A stretch of 64,000 bases of DNA from the NCBI RefSeq assembly GCF_900496995.4, contig NC_044018.1, forward strand, positions 10,626,501 through 10,690,500, read 5' to 3'. Of the stretch, positions 13,530-22,341 are shown one piece after another. The DNA comes from Aquila chrysaetos chrysaetos. Taxonomy: Eukaryota > Chordata > Aves > Accipitriformes > Accipitridae. Under the pieces are notes generated by a model. The model ran no database searches. It was given only the letters and a program-made list of their open reading frames with translations, and was not told where the DNA came from. The position numbers were made by a program, and so were the translations under genes. How positions within the stretch are numbered: the stretch's first letter is position 1; each line of letters opens with the position of its first letter.

Positions 13530-14440
13530 TTGTCTCGTGTCGAAATCAATTTAAAACAAGACCCAGATGAGGTTACCCAGTAAGAATGTTTCCAATGCTA
13601 CAGTGTTGTATGCAGATGACAAGTGCATTGAGTGTTTAATTAAAAAAAAAAAAAACAAACCAAAAATCCACCAAGTTGTGCAAAGTAATTTCTTTTGAAA
13701 ATAAACTTTTAAATAAGCCCAAATCAACATACTTGCAGAAGACAACATTAAAGGAAGGAGCAGGCACCAAGATCATATATGGCAATATCATCCTCTTCCC
13801 CCTTGCTCATCCTGCCTCGACTGTCAGGAGGAGGATGTCCAGCAAGGGGGACAGAGCAGTTCAGCTTCGCTTTCCAGCCCGGTGACTTCTGCAGCTGGAG
13901 TCACTTCAAGGCTTGCATTACCAGCAGGAATTGGTCACTCAGGGCAAGTTCCTTTGCACAACACAAGTCCCAGCTGGGCATCCCCTCCCCACCTCACTTT
14001 AAATAAGCACCCCCTGCACTACCCCAGTTTGCACAAGACAGAAAAGGTAAGATATATACAGGCTTCGCTTGGGATTACCCTCCCCTCCCAGTCTCGGTCT
14101 TCAGGGCACTAACTTCCACAGCAGGTCAGGCTCAGGCCGAAACATCCGCAGGAGAGGCGAGGATGCTGCAGGCAGCCCAGGAGATGCAGCCCCCTTCCCC
14201 AGCCTGCCTGGGGGGGGAGGCACATGCAGGCGGGAGGCAGAAGTCCCTTCGAGCATCTCAGCTCCGCCGCTCTCCTCTTGCAAAAGAGAGGAGGCTGTCT
14301 GGGAGCTGGGAGCAGCAGGTGGCGGGCAAAGGGGAAGAGCCGGGTGCCATGTTTGCTCAGTCCAGTCTCAGCAGCTTTTTGTTGTCGAGAGTCTGCGATT
14401 AACTTGCAGGGGCCGGCGGGAGGAGAAGACTTCTCCCCGC

Positions 14441-14446
14441 TTTATT
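14441..14446 (-). promoter_or_regulatory. Candidate proximal RHOB poly(A) signal
   Basis: Minus-strand AATAAA, about 240 nt past the RHOB stop in GC-rich sequence. It could give a short 3'UTR form lacking the AT-rich part, but may be fortuitous. Confidence 0.3.
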
Positions 14447-14682
14447 CCCAAGACTCAGGGCATGCAATCCCCCCCCCCTCTGTCCCCACGGCTGAGCCAG
14501 CACAACCCTTTTCGGCCAAGGCTAAGGGAGCACGCTCCCCCCGCCTTAGCCCCCACCCCGATTCGTTGCCAGCCCCCAGCGGAGGGGACGGGCAGATGCC
14601 GCGTGCGTGCATAACCCAGCTCCTCTCCGCCTGCCAACAGGTGACCCGGGCGCCGTGCCCGGCGCCGCGCTCCAGCCGCACC

Positions 14683-15273
14683 CTATAGGACTTTGCAGCA
14701 GTTGATGCAGCCGTTCTGGGTGCCGTAGCGCTTCTGCAAGGCTGCCCGGGTGGCGGTCTCGAAGACCTCCCGGACGCCTTCCTTGGTCTTGGCCGAGCAC
14801 TCCAGGTAGTCGTAGGCCTGGATGCGAATGGCCATGGCGCGGCCATCCTCGGTGCGCACCGGCTCCTGCTTCATGCGGGCCAGCTCGTTGCGCACGTGCT
14901 CGTCGTTGCGCAGGTCTTTCTTGTTGGCCACCAGGATGATGGGGACGTTGGGGCAGAAGTGCTTGACTTCGGGCACCCACTTCTCCGGGATGTTCTCCAG
15001 CGAGTCCGGGCTGTCCACAGAGAAGCACATGAGGATCACGTCGGTGTCTGGGTAGGAAAGGGGCCGCAGGCGGTCGTAGTCCTCCTGGCCGGCCGTGTCC
15101 CACAGGGCCAGCTCCACCTGCTTGCCATCCACCTCGATGTCGGCCACGTAGTTCTCGAAGACGGTGGGCACGTAGACCTCGGGGAACTCATCCTTGCTGA
15201 AGACGATGAGGAGGCAAGTCTTACCGCAGGCACCGTCCCCCACCACCACCAGCTTCTTGCGGATGGCGGCCAT
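14683..15273 (-). CDS. RHOB: Rho-related GTP-binding protein RhoB
   Basis: Single-exon ORF of 196 codons, the normal RhoB length. RhoB is a GTP/GDP switch on endosomes and plasma membrane that controls actin, vesicle traffic and stress responses. Visible motifs: P-loop GDGACGKT (residues 12-19), switch I with Tyr34, Thr37 and Phe39, WDTAGQE (58-64) with catalytic Gln63, NKKD (117-120), ECSAK near residue 160, and the tail CINCCKVL. In that tail Cys193 is the prenylated CaaX cysteine, and Cys189 and Cys192 are the palmitoylation sites that distinguish RhoB from RhoA and RhoC. The start at 15,273 gives the invariant MAAIRKKL; an upstream in-frame ATG would add 34 non-conserved residues. Lack of introns is normal for RHOB. 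The gene lies in a CpG island with its promoter to the right. The tail cysteines make RhoA or RhoC unlikely. Confidence 0.98.
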   Translation of the reverse strand: MAAIRKKLVVVGDGACGKTCLLIVFSKDEFPEVYVPTVFENYVADIEVDGKQVELALWDTAGQEDYDRLRPLSYPDTDVILMCFSVDSPDSLENIPEKWVPEVKHFCPNVPIILVANKKDLRNDEHVRNELARMKQEPVRTEDGRAMAIRIQAYDYLECSAKTKEGVREVFETATRAALQKRYGTQNGCINCCKVL

Positions 15274-15609
15274 GGCCAGGCTCGCCAAGCTGGCCTTGCC
15301 GTGCAGCAGGACGATGGCAGCGCCTTCCTCCCCGCGGCCGCCGCCTCCCCCTTCCTCTCGCTTCTCACAGGGCACCGTGGCGAGCCGGGCCCGCGCAGGC
15401 AGGCGGGCGCGCCCTCCTCTCTCCCCTCACGGGCACCGTGCCTCCCTCCCCCGCCTCAGGGGAGCGCTGCGGCCGCAGGCGAGCGGCGGCGCCGCCGGGC
15501 TCGGCCCTTCGCGGGGGAAGCGCTGCCGCCGCTGGCCGGTCCGGTCCGCAGCGAACCGCCCGCCCGTCCGCGCCGCTCCGCGCTGCCACTGCCGCAAGCT
15601 CCGACCCGG

Positions 15610-15710
15610 CGCCGCTATTTAAAGGCGCTCGCGACTTTCTTAATATAGCCGCCCAATGGGAAGGCAGGGGAGTGAGGTCAGGAGGCGGAGAGCGCCGCGA
15701 TTGGCGGGGG
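15610..15710 (-). promoter_or_regulatory. RHOB: RHOB core promoter with two CCAAT elements and TATA-like box
   Basis: Reading on the minus strand, a CCAAT box lies at 15,704-15,700 (CGCCAATCGC), an inverted CCAAT (CCCATTGGGC) at 15,657-15,653 and a TATA-like TATATTAA at 15,647-15,640. A second AT-rich stretch (CCTTTAAATAGC) is centred near 15,620. Published work on mammalian RHOB describes CCAAT/NF-Y control of its stress induction, which fits this arrangement. Transcription probably starts near 15,610-15,635, giving a 5'UTR of about 340-360 nt. The start site is inferred from motif spacing only. Confidence 0.7.
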
Positions 15711-15742
15711 GCTGCGGGCGGGAGGCGGGGCGCCGAGAGGCG

Positions 15743-15838
15743 CGGGGTGGGGGGGGGGGGGGCGGGGGAGAGAGAGAGAAGGGAGGGGGGTGGGGAGGGG
15801 AGGGGAGGTGGATGGGGGGCGTGGGGGGGGGGGGGGGC
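15743..15838 (+). repeat. G-rich tract, potential quadruplex, upstream of RHOB
   Basis: Nearly pure purine or G sequence with many runs of four or more G, including uninterrupted runs of about 13 and 15 G, and an internal GA repeat. It lies 100-230 bp upstream of the inferred RHOB start, with the G-rich strand being the RHOB template strand. It satisfies a G-quadruplex pattern many times over. Run lengths may be uncertain. Confidence 0.85.
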
Positions 15839-16060
15839 CGAGGCGAGCAGCCCCGGTGCCGGTTCGAGCCGCCGTGCCGGCCCCGGGGTCGGGTGTCGGC
15901 TGTGCGGCAGGGCAGGGAAGGGCAGGGCAGGGCGGGTCCAGTCCGGCGCGGTCCCTCCCGTGGGGGCCCCGGCAGCAGCCCCGCCGCTCGGGGTGACCGG
16001 TCCTCGGAGGCTGGGCGAGCAACCGAGAAACACGGGGAGAGGGGAGGTCCCAGATGCGGT

Positions 16061-17074
16061 GCTTAAAGCCCGAGGAAAGGGGAGCCGAGGTGACTGCAGG
16101 CGGTTAAATAAAACAAAAGCGTTGGCTGGGTGTTACTGGGAAAACGCAGGACTCCAGCACTTCCCTTCCTTAAAGGAAAAAATTCATCATGTTTTGAGTC
16201 TCTCTCCTGCCAGCTCTCGGCCAAAAGGGAACAGAGGAATTACAAACCGGGAGAAGTAGAAGGCTTGAACTGAAATGCCCCTTTGGTCTCAATTTACGGA
16301 GACATCGGAAGTCACGGGAATGAAAAAATGAACGTGGAAATAAAGGAGCGCAAAAGGCTGGAGTTTCACATTGCTTGGAGGGTAGGGTGTAAGTACCTTA
16401 ATAGAAACAGATGGCTCACGCTGGCTGCGTTAATAAAGCTGTGCATCGTAAAGTCTCACACTGTGAAATTAGTGGTAGCGATTCCCTACGTCCCTGTTGC
16501 AGCTATCGCTGTCTAACTGGGTGTTGTCTCGAGCCTTTTCCCTGCAAGCATTTTCACCTAAACGATGTCCTGTGGCTCCCGCTTCTCGGGATTGGATCCA
16601 AAGTGTCCTCTCTTGCTAGCCAGCACTGGCATTAGTGAATAGAACAAAAATGAGTGATTTGGACAATATGGTTGTTATTAAAAATTGTACTTTCGAATAC
16701 CCACTTGAAGACCAAGTGCATCAGTGAGTACATCAAATTGCCTGACGGGTAACTTGCAGCAGACTGTTACAGAAGTGTGTGTCAATAGGGCAAACGGTTC
16801 ACTTAATCCTAGACATTGAAATATACTTAACCCTCTGTGAGATTTTTGCAATTCCCATTTCTCCCTGTCAGAAGAGCATGTCCCCGGATGGCAATGGATG
16901 GATTTGTTCTTTGATCTCACATAGTTTGTACGGTGTATCTTTCGTGAAGCGAATATAATAAATTCAAACTGGTGTTTGAAAAACCCCAGAAATAAAGTGT
17001 AGACATAGGCACCGGTGTTCCACAGTACCCGTGGCCCTTTAGCAGGCTAAATTGGCGGTATCCCTTTACCTCTG
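16061..17074. other. Spacer between two CpG-rich blocks
   Basis: Non-island sequence without recognisable gene or repeat. It may contain distal RHOB promoter elements, but none is called. Confidence 0.4.
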
Positions 17075-17600
17075 ACCGCTCACGGGTTTAAATTCTCCCC
17101 GACACGAAAGCAAGCTGACGATGTGGCGCGTCCTTGCGGCGGTGGAGCGTCGGCAGCGTGCAGCTATTTTCTCTACGGATAGACTCGCAACTCCGTGGAG
17201 CCGTTCTGCTCGGCAGGCGGAGTCAATCTGCCGTAGAAAGTAACTCGCCCCACGCCACCGCGCCGCTCCACGCCCCGCGAGCGCTCCCGCGGTGCCGCGG
17301 GCGGCCGGCGGGGTTTGGGCTGGAGCCCACTGCCACCTCGCGGCCGGCCCGCCGGCGGGGACCCCGGCGCCCGCACGGCTCCCAAACGGGAGCGCTCCAC
17401 CTCGGGGGTGGCAGCGGGAAAAGCTGCATCGATCGTCAGGGGTGCTGCTTCGGCGTGCGCCGGAGTCCGTCTTTATTTGGCTTTGGGGGGGGGGGGTGCG
17501 CGGAGAATCGTGCCTGGATACTTGGGTTTGTCTTTTCGTGAGCAAGACGGTTCGTTAAATAGAAAAAGGAATCGGGCACGTGAGCGGGTTTGTCGCTCGT
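17075..17600. promoter_or_regulatory. Second CpG-rich block, possible promoter
   Basis: CpG becomes dense again from about 17,075 to 17,600, separated from the RHOB island by about 1 kb of ordinary sequence. Open frames here on both strands are composition artefacts with no family match. The block lies between the head-to-head RHOB and Rho-like genes, so it could be an additional RHOB enhancer or promoter, a non-coding RNA promoter, or the first exon and promoter of the Rho-like gene starting at 21.7 kb. Only the composition is seen; the role is inferred. Confidence 0.55.
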
Positions 17601-20282
17601 GTCACCGGTGCCGTGCCATGAAAGGCAGGGAAATAGCCTGCGTACTCATCTCAAAGCACACAGCTCTTGTTCACCCAGAGTGCTGCTAGCATTTACCCGT
17701 GCGCCTCGGTGTAGAGAAAGCAAAGCGACCCACATGGGTACTCTTTTTTCAGACTTCAAAGTGGGGTGGCCTCATCCCAGCTGTCTACCGGTCCCAACTT
17801 CCAAACTGTGCTAAGGAAATACTCTACAAAGGTCCAACTAACCCAAGTCAAACCCATAGCAGGGACTCTTCTTGTAATTGAACAGTGCAGATATAGTTCC
17901 AGCACGCAGTGAGGGTCTGAGCCATAACTGCTGCTTAATTTTCTAGTGAAGTCTTGCATCTGTCGCCTTCCACACAGTTACACTAAAGGCAAAGGGCCTG
18001 ATGTTTCATCTCGCACTTTGCAAGAAAGACTGCAGCAAAGTCTGTGTAATTCCTTGACCTAGGGTTTCAAATGCTTTATATGTTTTTTCCAGAGGCTTTG
18101 TATCAGGGGACCCAGCCCTGTGACTCACTTAGGCTGAGATTGCACTCATTTCACTGTCCTAGGGTATACTCCAGCAGTGGACTCTATCAGGAACATCTAT
18201 GTCACTATGGTTATCACACATTTATGCTTAAATGTGTAGTACCTGGGACTTGATCACGGCCTGGGTTTCATACTTAATGTAAATTTGCTACATGCCACCT
18301 CTCTGCTGCAGTGGGTTAGCTCATAAATACCAGTGCACTATATAGTACCTTCCCTGAGCTGTCTAAGTGGAAGTGAGGAGGCTCTTAATTTATGTTATCT
18401 TTCCAGTTATATATATTTGCTTCTCTTCTCTGGAGCATTCTTTCTTCAGCCCATGCATGAAAGCATAAAGTGAGCCAGTTTCAAGAACAGTGGAAATCAG
18501 GGATAGAGTTGTACATAGAAGTCCTTTTCTCTTCCTGCTTGGATCGAGGCATCAGGGAAAATGGGAATCTGACCAGCGTGGCAGTGCTGTGAGTGCAGCA
18601 GACAGAGGCACGGCAGCGGTACTATAAACGAGCACAGTGGACAATAATCTGTGGAAGTGCTTCCTTCTTGGGATGGTGCCTGAGAGCACAGGTGGAAAAC
18701 CTGGAAGGAAAATAGTGAAAAGAGGCTCTGGGATGTCACAGCTTTTTCCTCTCCTTAGGGCATTTTGTACAGGACCGATTCTGTATTGAAGCATGGTTGT
18801 GGTCTGGACGACACCAGGGAGTGTAGCCAGCTCACATATTTTAGGGCTGAATTTGAACTTTATATTGGAACTTTTATATTTTCTGATCAAATTTGCACGA
18901 AGCTGAAACTTCACTTCCAGTAATCCCTAAATGTGCACTCTCTAAGCAGAGCATTAGTTCTGCTGCACCACTTACATCTGTGTGATTGATGAAGAAAGTA
19001 TGAAGTAGGAGAAAGAAGACACCACTTCTTTGCTTTCATTGCTTGTACTGGTGGTTTTGAGATTAAAACTCAGCCTTTTGTTTTTTACTTGATTTAATCC
19101 AATTGGCATTTTTTGTTGCTGAGAAGACAATTCTAGTCAATTACTAGACATTGTTTCCAGATTATATTCCCCCCCTGCTCTTTTTGCTAAACAGATCTTC
19201 TAAAGGGCATGTCTGTAACTCAGAGAATTTGTGTTCAAGCATAAATCTGTACCAAAAGCGTGAAAACTCAGTGGGGAAGGTAATCTTTCTTCTTTTTGTC
19301 AATAAGTAGGCAAGTAAGTACATTGCCTGCTGTGGCATAACGTGCTGAGGGAGCCATAAGTGCCAGTAATGGCATACTGAGTCCTGTAACGCTAGCAGCA
19401 AGCATCCTGCAGTCCTCATGCAGGCAAAGCTTCTCAGTGAAGTAAGGAAAGCAAGAGCTAGCTAAATATGAGCAGTTCACAGGCTAGTGTGAAAAAGCTC
19501 TACGTAGATGTGGGAGGACAGGCAGAAATGCTAAGTATCTGTTTCTCTAAGCTGCTAAGAGTTTCTGGCGTATATAGGAACCAGGCCACTTGTTGCGTGT
19601 CACAGCAGGTCCGTTGCTTTCCAGTGTCCCTGAAGAAAAACAGAATTTAACTCTCAGATCCCCTTGTGATCAGTACTCTCAGCAGACAAGCCAGACTGAT
19701 CTACCTAGAAACCAGAACGCCAAGACACAAAAAAGAGAAGGTGAAAAAAGACCTGTGTATCTTCATAGAGAGGTTTGGGCTAAGTACAGTGCATGTGAAA
19801 GTGCCTCATCCCAAACAAGAAATGCCTTCATGATCCTAAAGAGCTCTGTGGGGCCCACTGGCATTGCTCTTCTAGGGAGTAAGTGGGGCAAGTCAGAAGC
19901 TGATGGCTTTAATTTTGTCAAGTTCCTACGGCAAGCCTATCGGATTCATACTTGAATAAGACTCGGGAAATATGGCCTAACAGAGTAAAATTAGACCACC
20001 ACAGAAAACTAAAGCAGCCTCAGGTCTCCAGCTGACTTCAAATCAAACAAAAACAAGTTCCTCATCCTTAGGCTAAAATTTTTAGATCTAAAAACACTCA
20101 TCTTAGTTGAAGAACTCTTCTGTAGCAGAATGAAATAAATGGGCTGACCATGTAACTATACTAATCAGCAGCTACATAACTGCATCACCAATAATGCCTC
20201 TCTCTGCAGAGACCAAATTAATCTGCCTCTGGTTCCCTTTGTTCTCATTTTTTAGTGGTTGCAGGCACCTTGCAGTCTTTGT
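17601..20282. other. Intergenic, no gene seen
   Basis: Ordinary AT-moderate sequence with no coding or repeat signature recognised. Confidence 0.5.
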
Positions 20283-20375
20283 CTACCAGGAAAACTGAGA
20301 CAGAGGGAGTAGAAATGACTTGCCCAATGCCAACAAGAGAGCAGGGAATTCAGTCTTCATCTCGGAGTTCAAGAT
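20283..20375 (-). mobile_element. MIR-like SINE fragment
   Basis: The text 'aaaactgagacagagggagt', then 'gacttgcccaatgcc', then 'agcagggaattca' follows, in inverted form, the well-known MIR core (gaaactgaggcacagag, gacttgcccaaggtc). Considerable divergence indicates an ancient amniote copy. Confidence 0.5.
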
Positions 20376-20439
20376 AGTATACTTAACACTGGACAGTTCT
20401 TTCTCTTCAGACTCTCCAGTTGATAGACTTCATTTCACT

Positions 20440-20620
20440 ACTTTGAGGATGATCAAACTCTGGCACAGGCTGCCCAGAGAGGCTGTGGAGTCTCCATCCT
20501 TGGAGATATTCAAAACCCAAGTGGACACAGTCCTGAGCCGCCTGCTGGGGTTGATCCTGCTCCGATCAGGGCAGGGTGGACTAGATGACCCCTTCCCACC
20601 TCATCCATTCTTTGATTGGG
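20440..20620 (+). mobile_element. CR1 LINE 3' end
   Basis: One frame reads LWHRLPREAVESPSLEIFKT, the carboxy-terminal signature of CR1 ORF2. It is followed by CR1 3'UTR text (cagggtggactagatgacc) and a degraded terminal 'attctttgatt'. It is in plus orientation and strongly 5'-truncated. Confidence 0.92.
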
Positions 20621-21069
20621 CAATTTATTTCTCTACGATGCCTCAGCAAATCTGGAAAGGGGTGTCTTAAGGGTCTGCCTGGCAAGCCTACTGCTGTTTT
20701 ACACTCTTGTACTCTCAGCCCCCCCCCCCACAAGCAGTTTGGCACACTCAATACTAAAATGCAGACTCAGGATGAGTCTTTTGCAATAGGAATGAGGAAA
20801 TTTCTAAAGTAAACATGCTGTGATTTGTTAATGAATTACATAACTTCCACTTTATTGCCAGTAAAGTAGGCTTCTTTAAAAAACAATGATGTCATCATGT
20901 TGTCTTTGTAGATTGGTTGGCTATATTTAGAAACATCGACCTATTCCTTTAAATACTGTGGTCATCATGATAGTCTTTGAAGAGTGGTGGGAAGTTCTCT
21001 CCGCAGGGGAACCAGTGACCTAAGGAAGCTGAGCTGGCAACAGTTTTAAAAGAAACCAATCTAATACTG

Positions 21070-21245
21070 AACATCAAGAAAGAGAAGAAGGTTGATACTG
21101 GAAATCACTATCCTGTAAGTCTAACAAACTTCTATCTCATATAAATTAACTGTGAATATATGAGGACTGAAAACACTTTATTAACTCCCACATGGCAACG
21201 GATCTATGAGCAAAAGCAGCATGGACTTACACAGGATAGCTATTG
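21070..21245 (+). mobile_element. Degraded CR1-type reverse transcriptase fragment
   Basis: In plus frames, KKEKKVDTGNHYPVSLT and, about 100 bp on, EQKQHGLTQ can be read. These correspond to the CR1 RT text of the type GNYRPVSLTS and QHGF. The copy is old and carries no 3' end. It lies about 500 bp upstream of the Rho-like ORF. Identification rests on two short motifs in the right order and spacing. Confidence 0.6.
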
Positions 21246-21726
21246 CCATTGGTAGAATTCCACTAGCAGACCATGGCAGGAAAAATGTAGTCGGTAAAGT
21301 CGATTTGCATAGTTGTTCAGTACAGTGTTTTATACTCCATCTCACTCACAAAATTAAGTCATTCAATCCAGAAAATGAAGTCTGTTATGGACTGAACACT
21401 GACCATAAACAATGTCTGAGATGATAAAACAGAAATATAAGGCGCTGCAAGAGTCTTGGTTACATCCAGACTTGGTTTATGCCTTCATTTTTTGATCTAT
21501 AATAATAGTCAAGAGCAAGGTACTCACAATTTCAGAAGATTCTGATACCACAGAAATTAAAAGCGGAAAAAAAATAGGGAACAAAGGTAAGACAGAGTGT
21601 GGAGAGAAAAAAGGAGATAAGGAGAAGAATTCCAAACTAATGGAATTTCTCCTCTCCTCCTTCTACCCTGCACAAAAGCTAAAAAAAAGAAAAAAAAAGC
21701 CCAGCATGGAAATAATCCATTTTGTA

Positions 21727-21747
21727 CTTCATCTTCGTTTTCAAGGA
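21727..21747 (+). promoter_or_regulatory. Possible 3' splice site just before the Rho-like start codon
   Basis: A pyrimidine-rich stretch ending TTTTCAAG leaves only two bases before the ATG at 21,748. If used, a 5'UTR intron would join a remote first exon to the ORF. It is moderate as an acceptor and unproven. Confidence 0.3.
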
Positions 21748-22341
21748 ATGGCTGCTCTTAGGAGAAAGCTAACTGTAGTTGGAGATGACTGCTGTGGTAA
21801 GACGTGCCTCCTCTTTGCTCTGTGTCACGAGCAGCTTCCCAAGACCTACGAGCCAACTCTGTTTGACGCTTACACCACTGACACAGAAGTAGATGGGAAA
21901 GAGATGAAACTAATCCTCTTCGATGTGGCAGGGAAGAATGAAGTCAGTTACCGAAATCTCCGCTCAGTGTTCTACGAGGACACCGACATTATTTTAATGT
22001 GCTTCTCTGTGGACAGGCATGACTCACAGCAAAACATCCTTGATTTTTGGATTCCAGAAATCAAAGTGTTCTGCCCCACAGTACCTATTATTCTGGTGGC
22101 TACCAAGACAGAACTAAGGGGCGATGAAGGTATTAAGAAGAAACTAACTTCTCCAGGCAATGAGCCAATTAGCACTACAGAAGGAAAAGCTTTAGCTGCC
22201 AGCATTGGGGCATATGCTTATCTGGAGTGTTCTGCCAAGACAAAAGAAGGTATTGATACAGCTCTGGAGATTATTAGCCAATGCGCATTAAATGAGAAAA
22301 GGAGGAGAAAGAGGCACTACAGGCGCTGCCAAATTTTGTAA
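21748..22341 (+). CDS. Atypical Rho-family GTPase, RhoB/RhoA-like, intact single-exon ORF
   Basis: This 197-codon ORF begins MAALRRKL like RhoA/B and by eye shares roughly half its residues with the neighbouring RHOB. Kept: GxxxxGKT P-loop (GDDCCGKT, 12-19), switch I Tyr34/Thr37/Phe39, DxxG (DVAG, 59-62), ECSAK (160-164) and a CaaX box CQIL (Cys194), preceded by a basic tail RRRKRHYRR. Changed: Gly14 to Asp and Ala15 to Cys in the P-loop; the Trp58-Asp-Thr60 region to Phe-Asp-Val; catalytic Gln63 to Lys; two extra residues in switch II; NKxD to TKTE (119-122). The family-conserved Kozak-like start (G at -3, G at +4) is chosen over in-frame ATGs at 21,640 and 21,706. Known Rho biochemistry predicts a membrane-bound, geranylgeranylated protein with little GTP hydrolysis and altered nucleotide affinity, as in Rnd proteins. 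It could instead be a young pseudogene with an intact frame. Confidence 0.85.
   Translation: MAALRRKLTVVGDDCCGKTCLLFALCHEQLPKTYEPTLFDAYTTDTEVDGKEMKLILFDVAGKNEVSYRNLRSVFYEDTDIILMCFSVDRHDSQQNILDFWIPEIKVFCPTVPIILVATKTELRGDEGIKKKLTSPGNEPISTTEGKALAASIGAYAYLECSAKTKEGIDTALEIISQCALNEKRRRKRHYRRCQIL

Larger units (their letters stand above)
13267..14682 (-). other. RHOB: RHOB 3' untranslated region (longest form)
   Basis: This is the sequence between the RHOB stop codon and the farthest candidate poly(A) signal on the minus strand, about 1.4 kb. That length agrees with the long 3'UTR remembered for vertebrate RHOB mRNA. The part near the stop is GC-rich, while the distal half (13.27-13.75 kb) is AT-rich, with several AUUUA-type pentamers in minus-strand reading. 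That composition fits the unstable, immediate-early type message known for RHOB. The exact 3' ends are inferred. Confidence 0.6.
14560..16060. promoter_or_regulatory. CpG island over RHOB coding region and promoter
   Basis: Dense CpG and high GC run from the end of the RHOB coding region through the whole ORF and 5'UTR and past the core promoter. This is typical of a constitutive or immediate-early vertebrate promoter. Borders were set by eye. Confidence 0.85.

Noticed and set aside
14069-15648. Long plus-strand and other-frame open frames across the RHOB 3'UTR, coding region and promoter
   Set aside because: They are GC-driven antisense shadows of RHOB with no family resemblance.
15365-16259. 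Open frames of up to 273 codons in the RHOB CpG island
   Set aside because: They are Gly/Arg/Pro-rich translations of low-complexity G-rich DNA, open on both strands.
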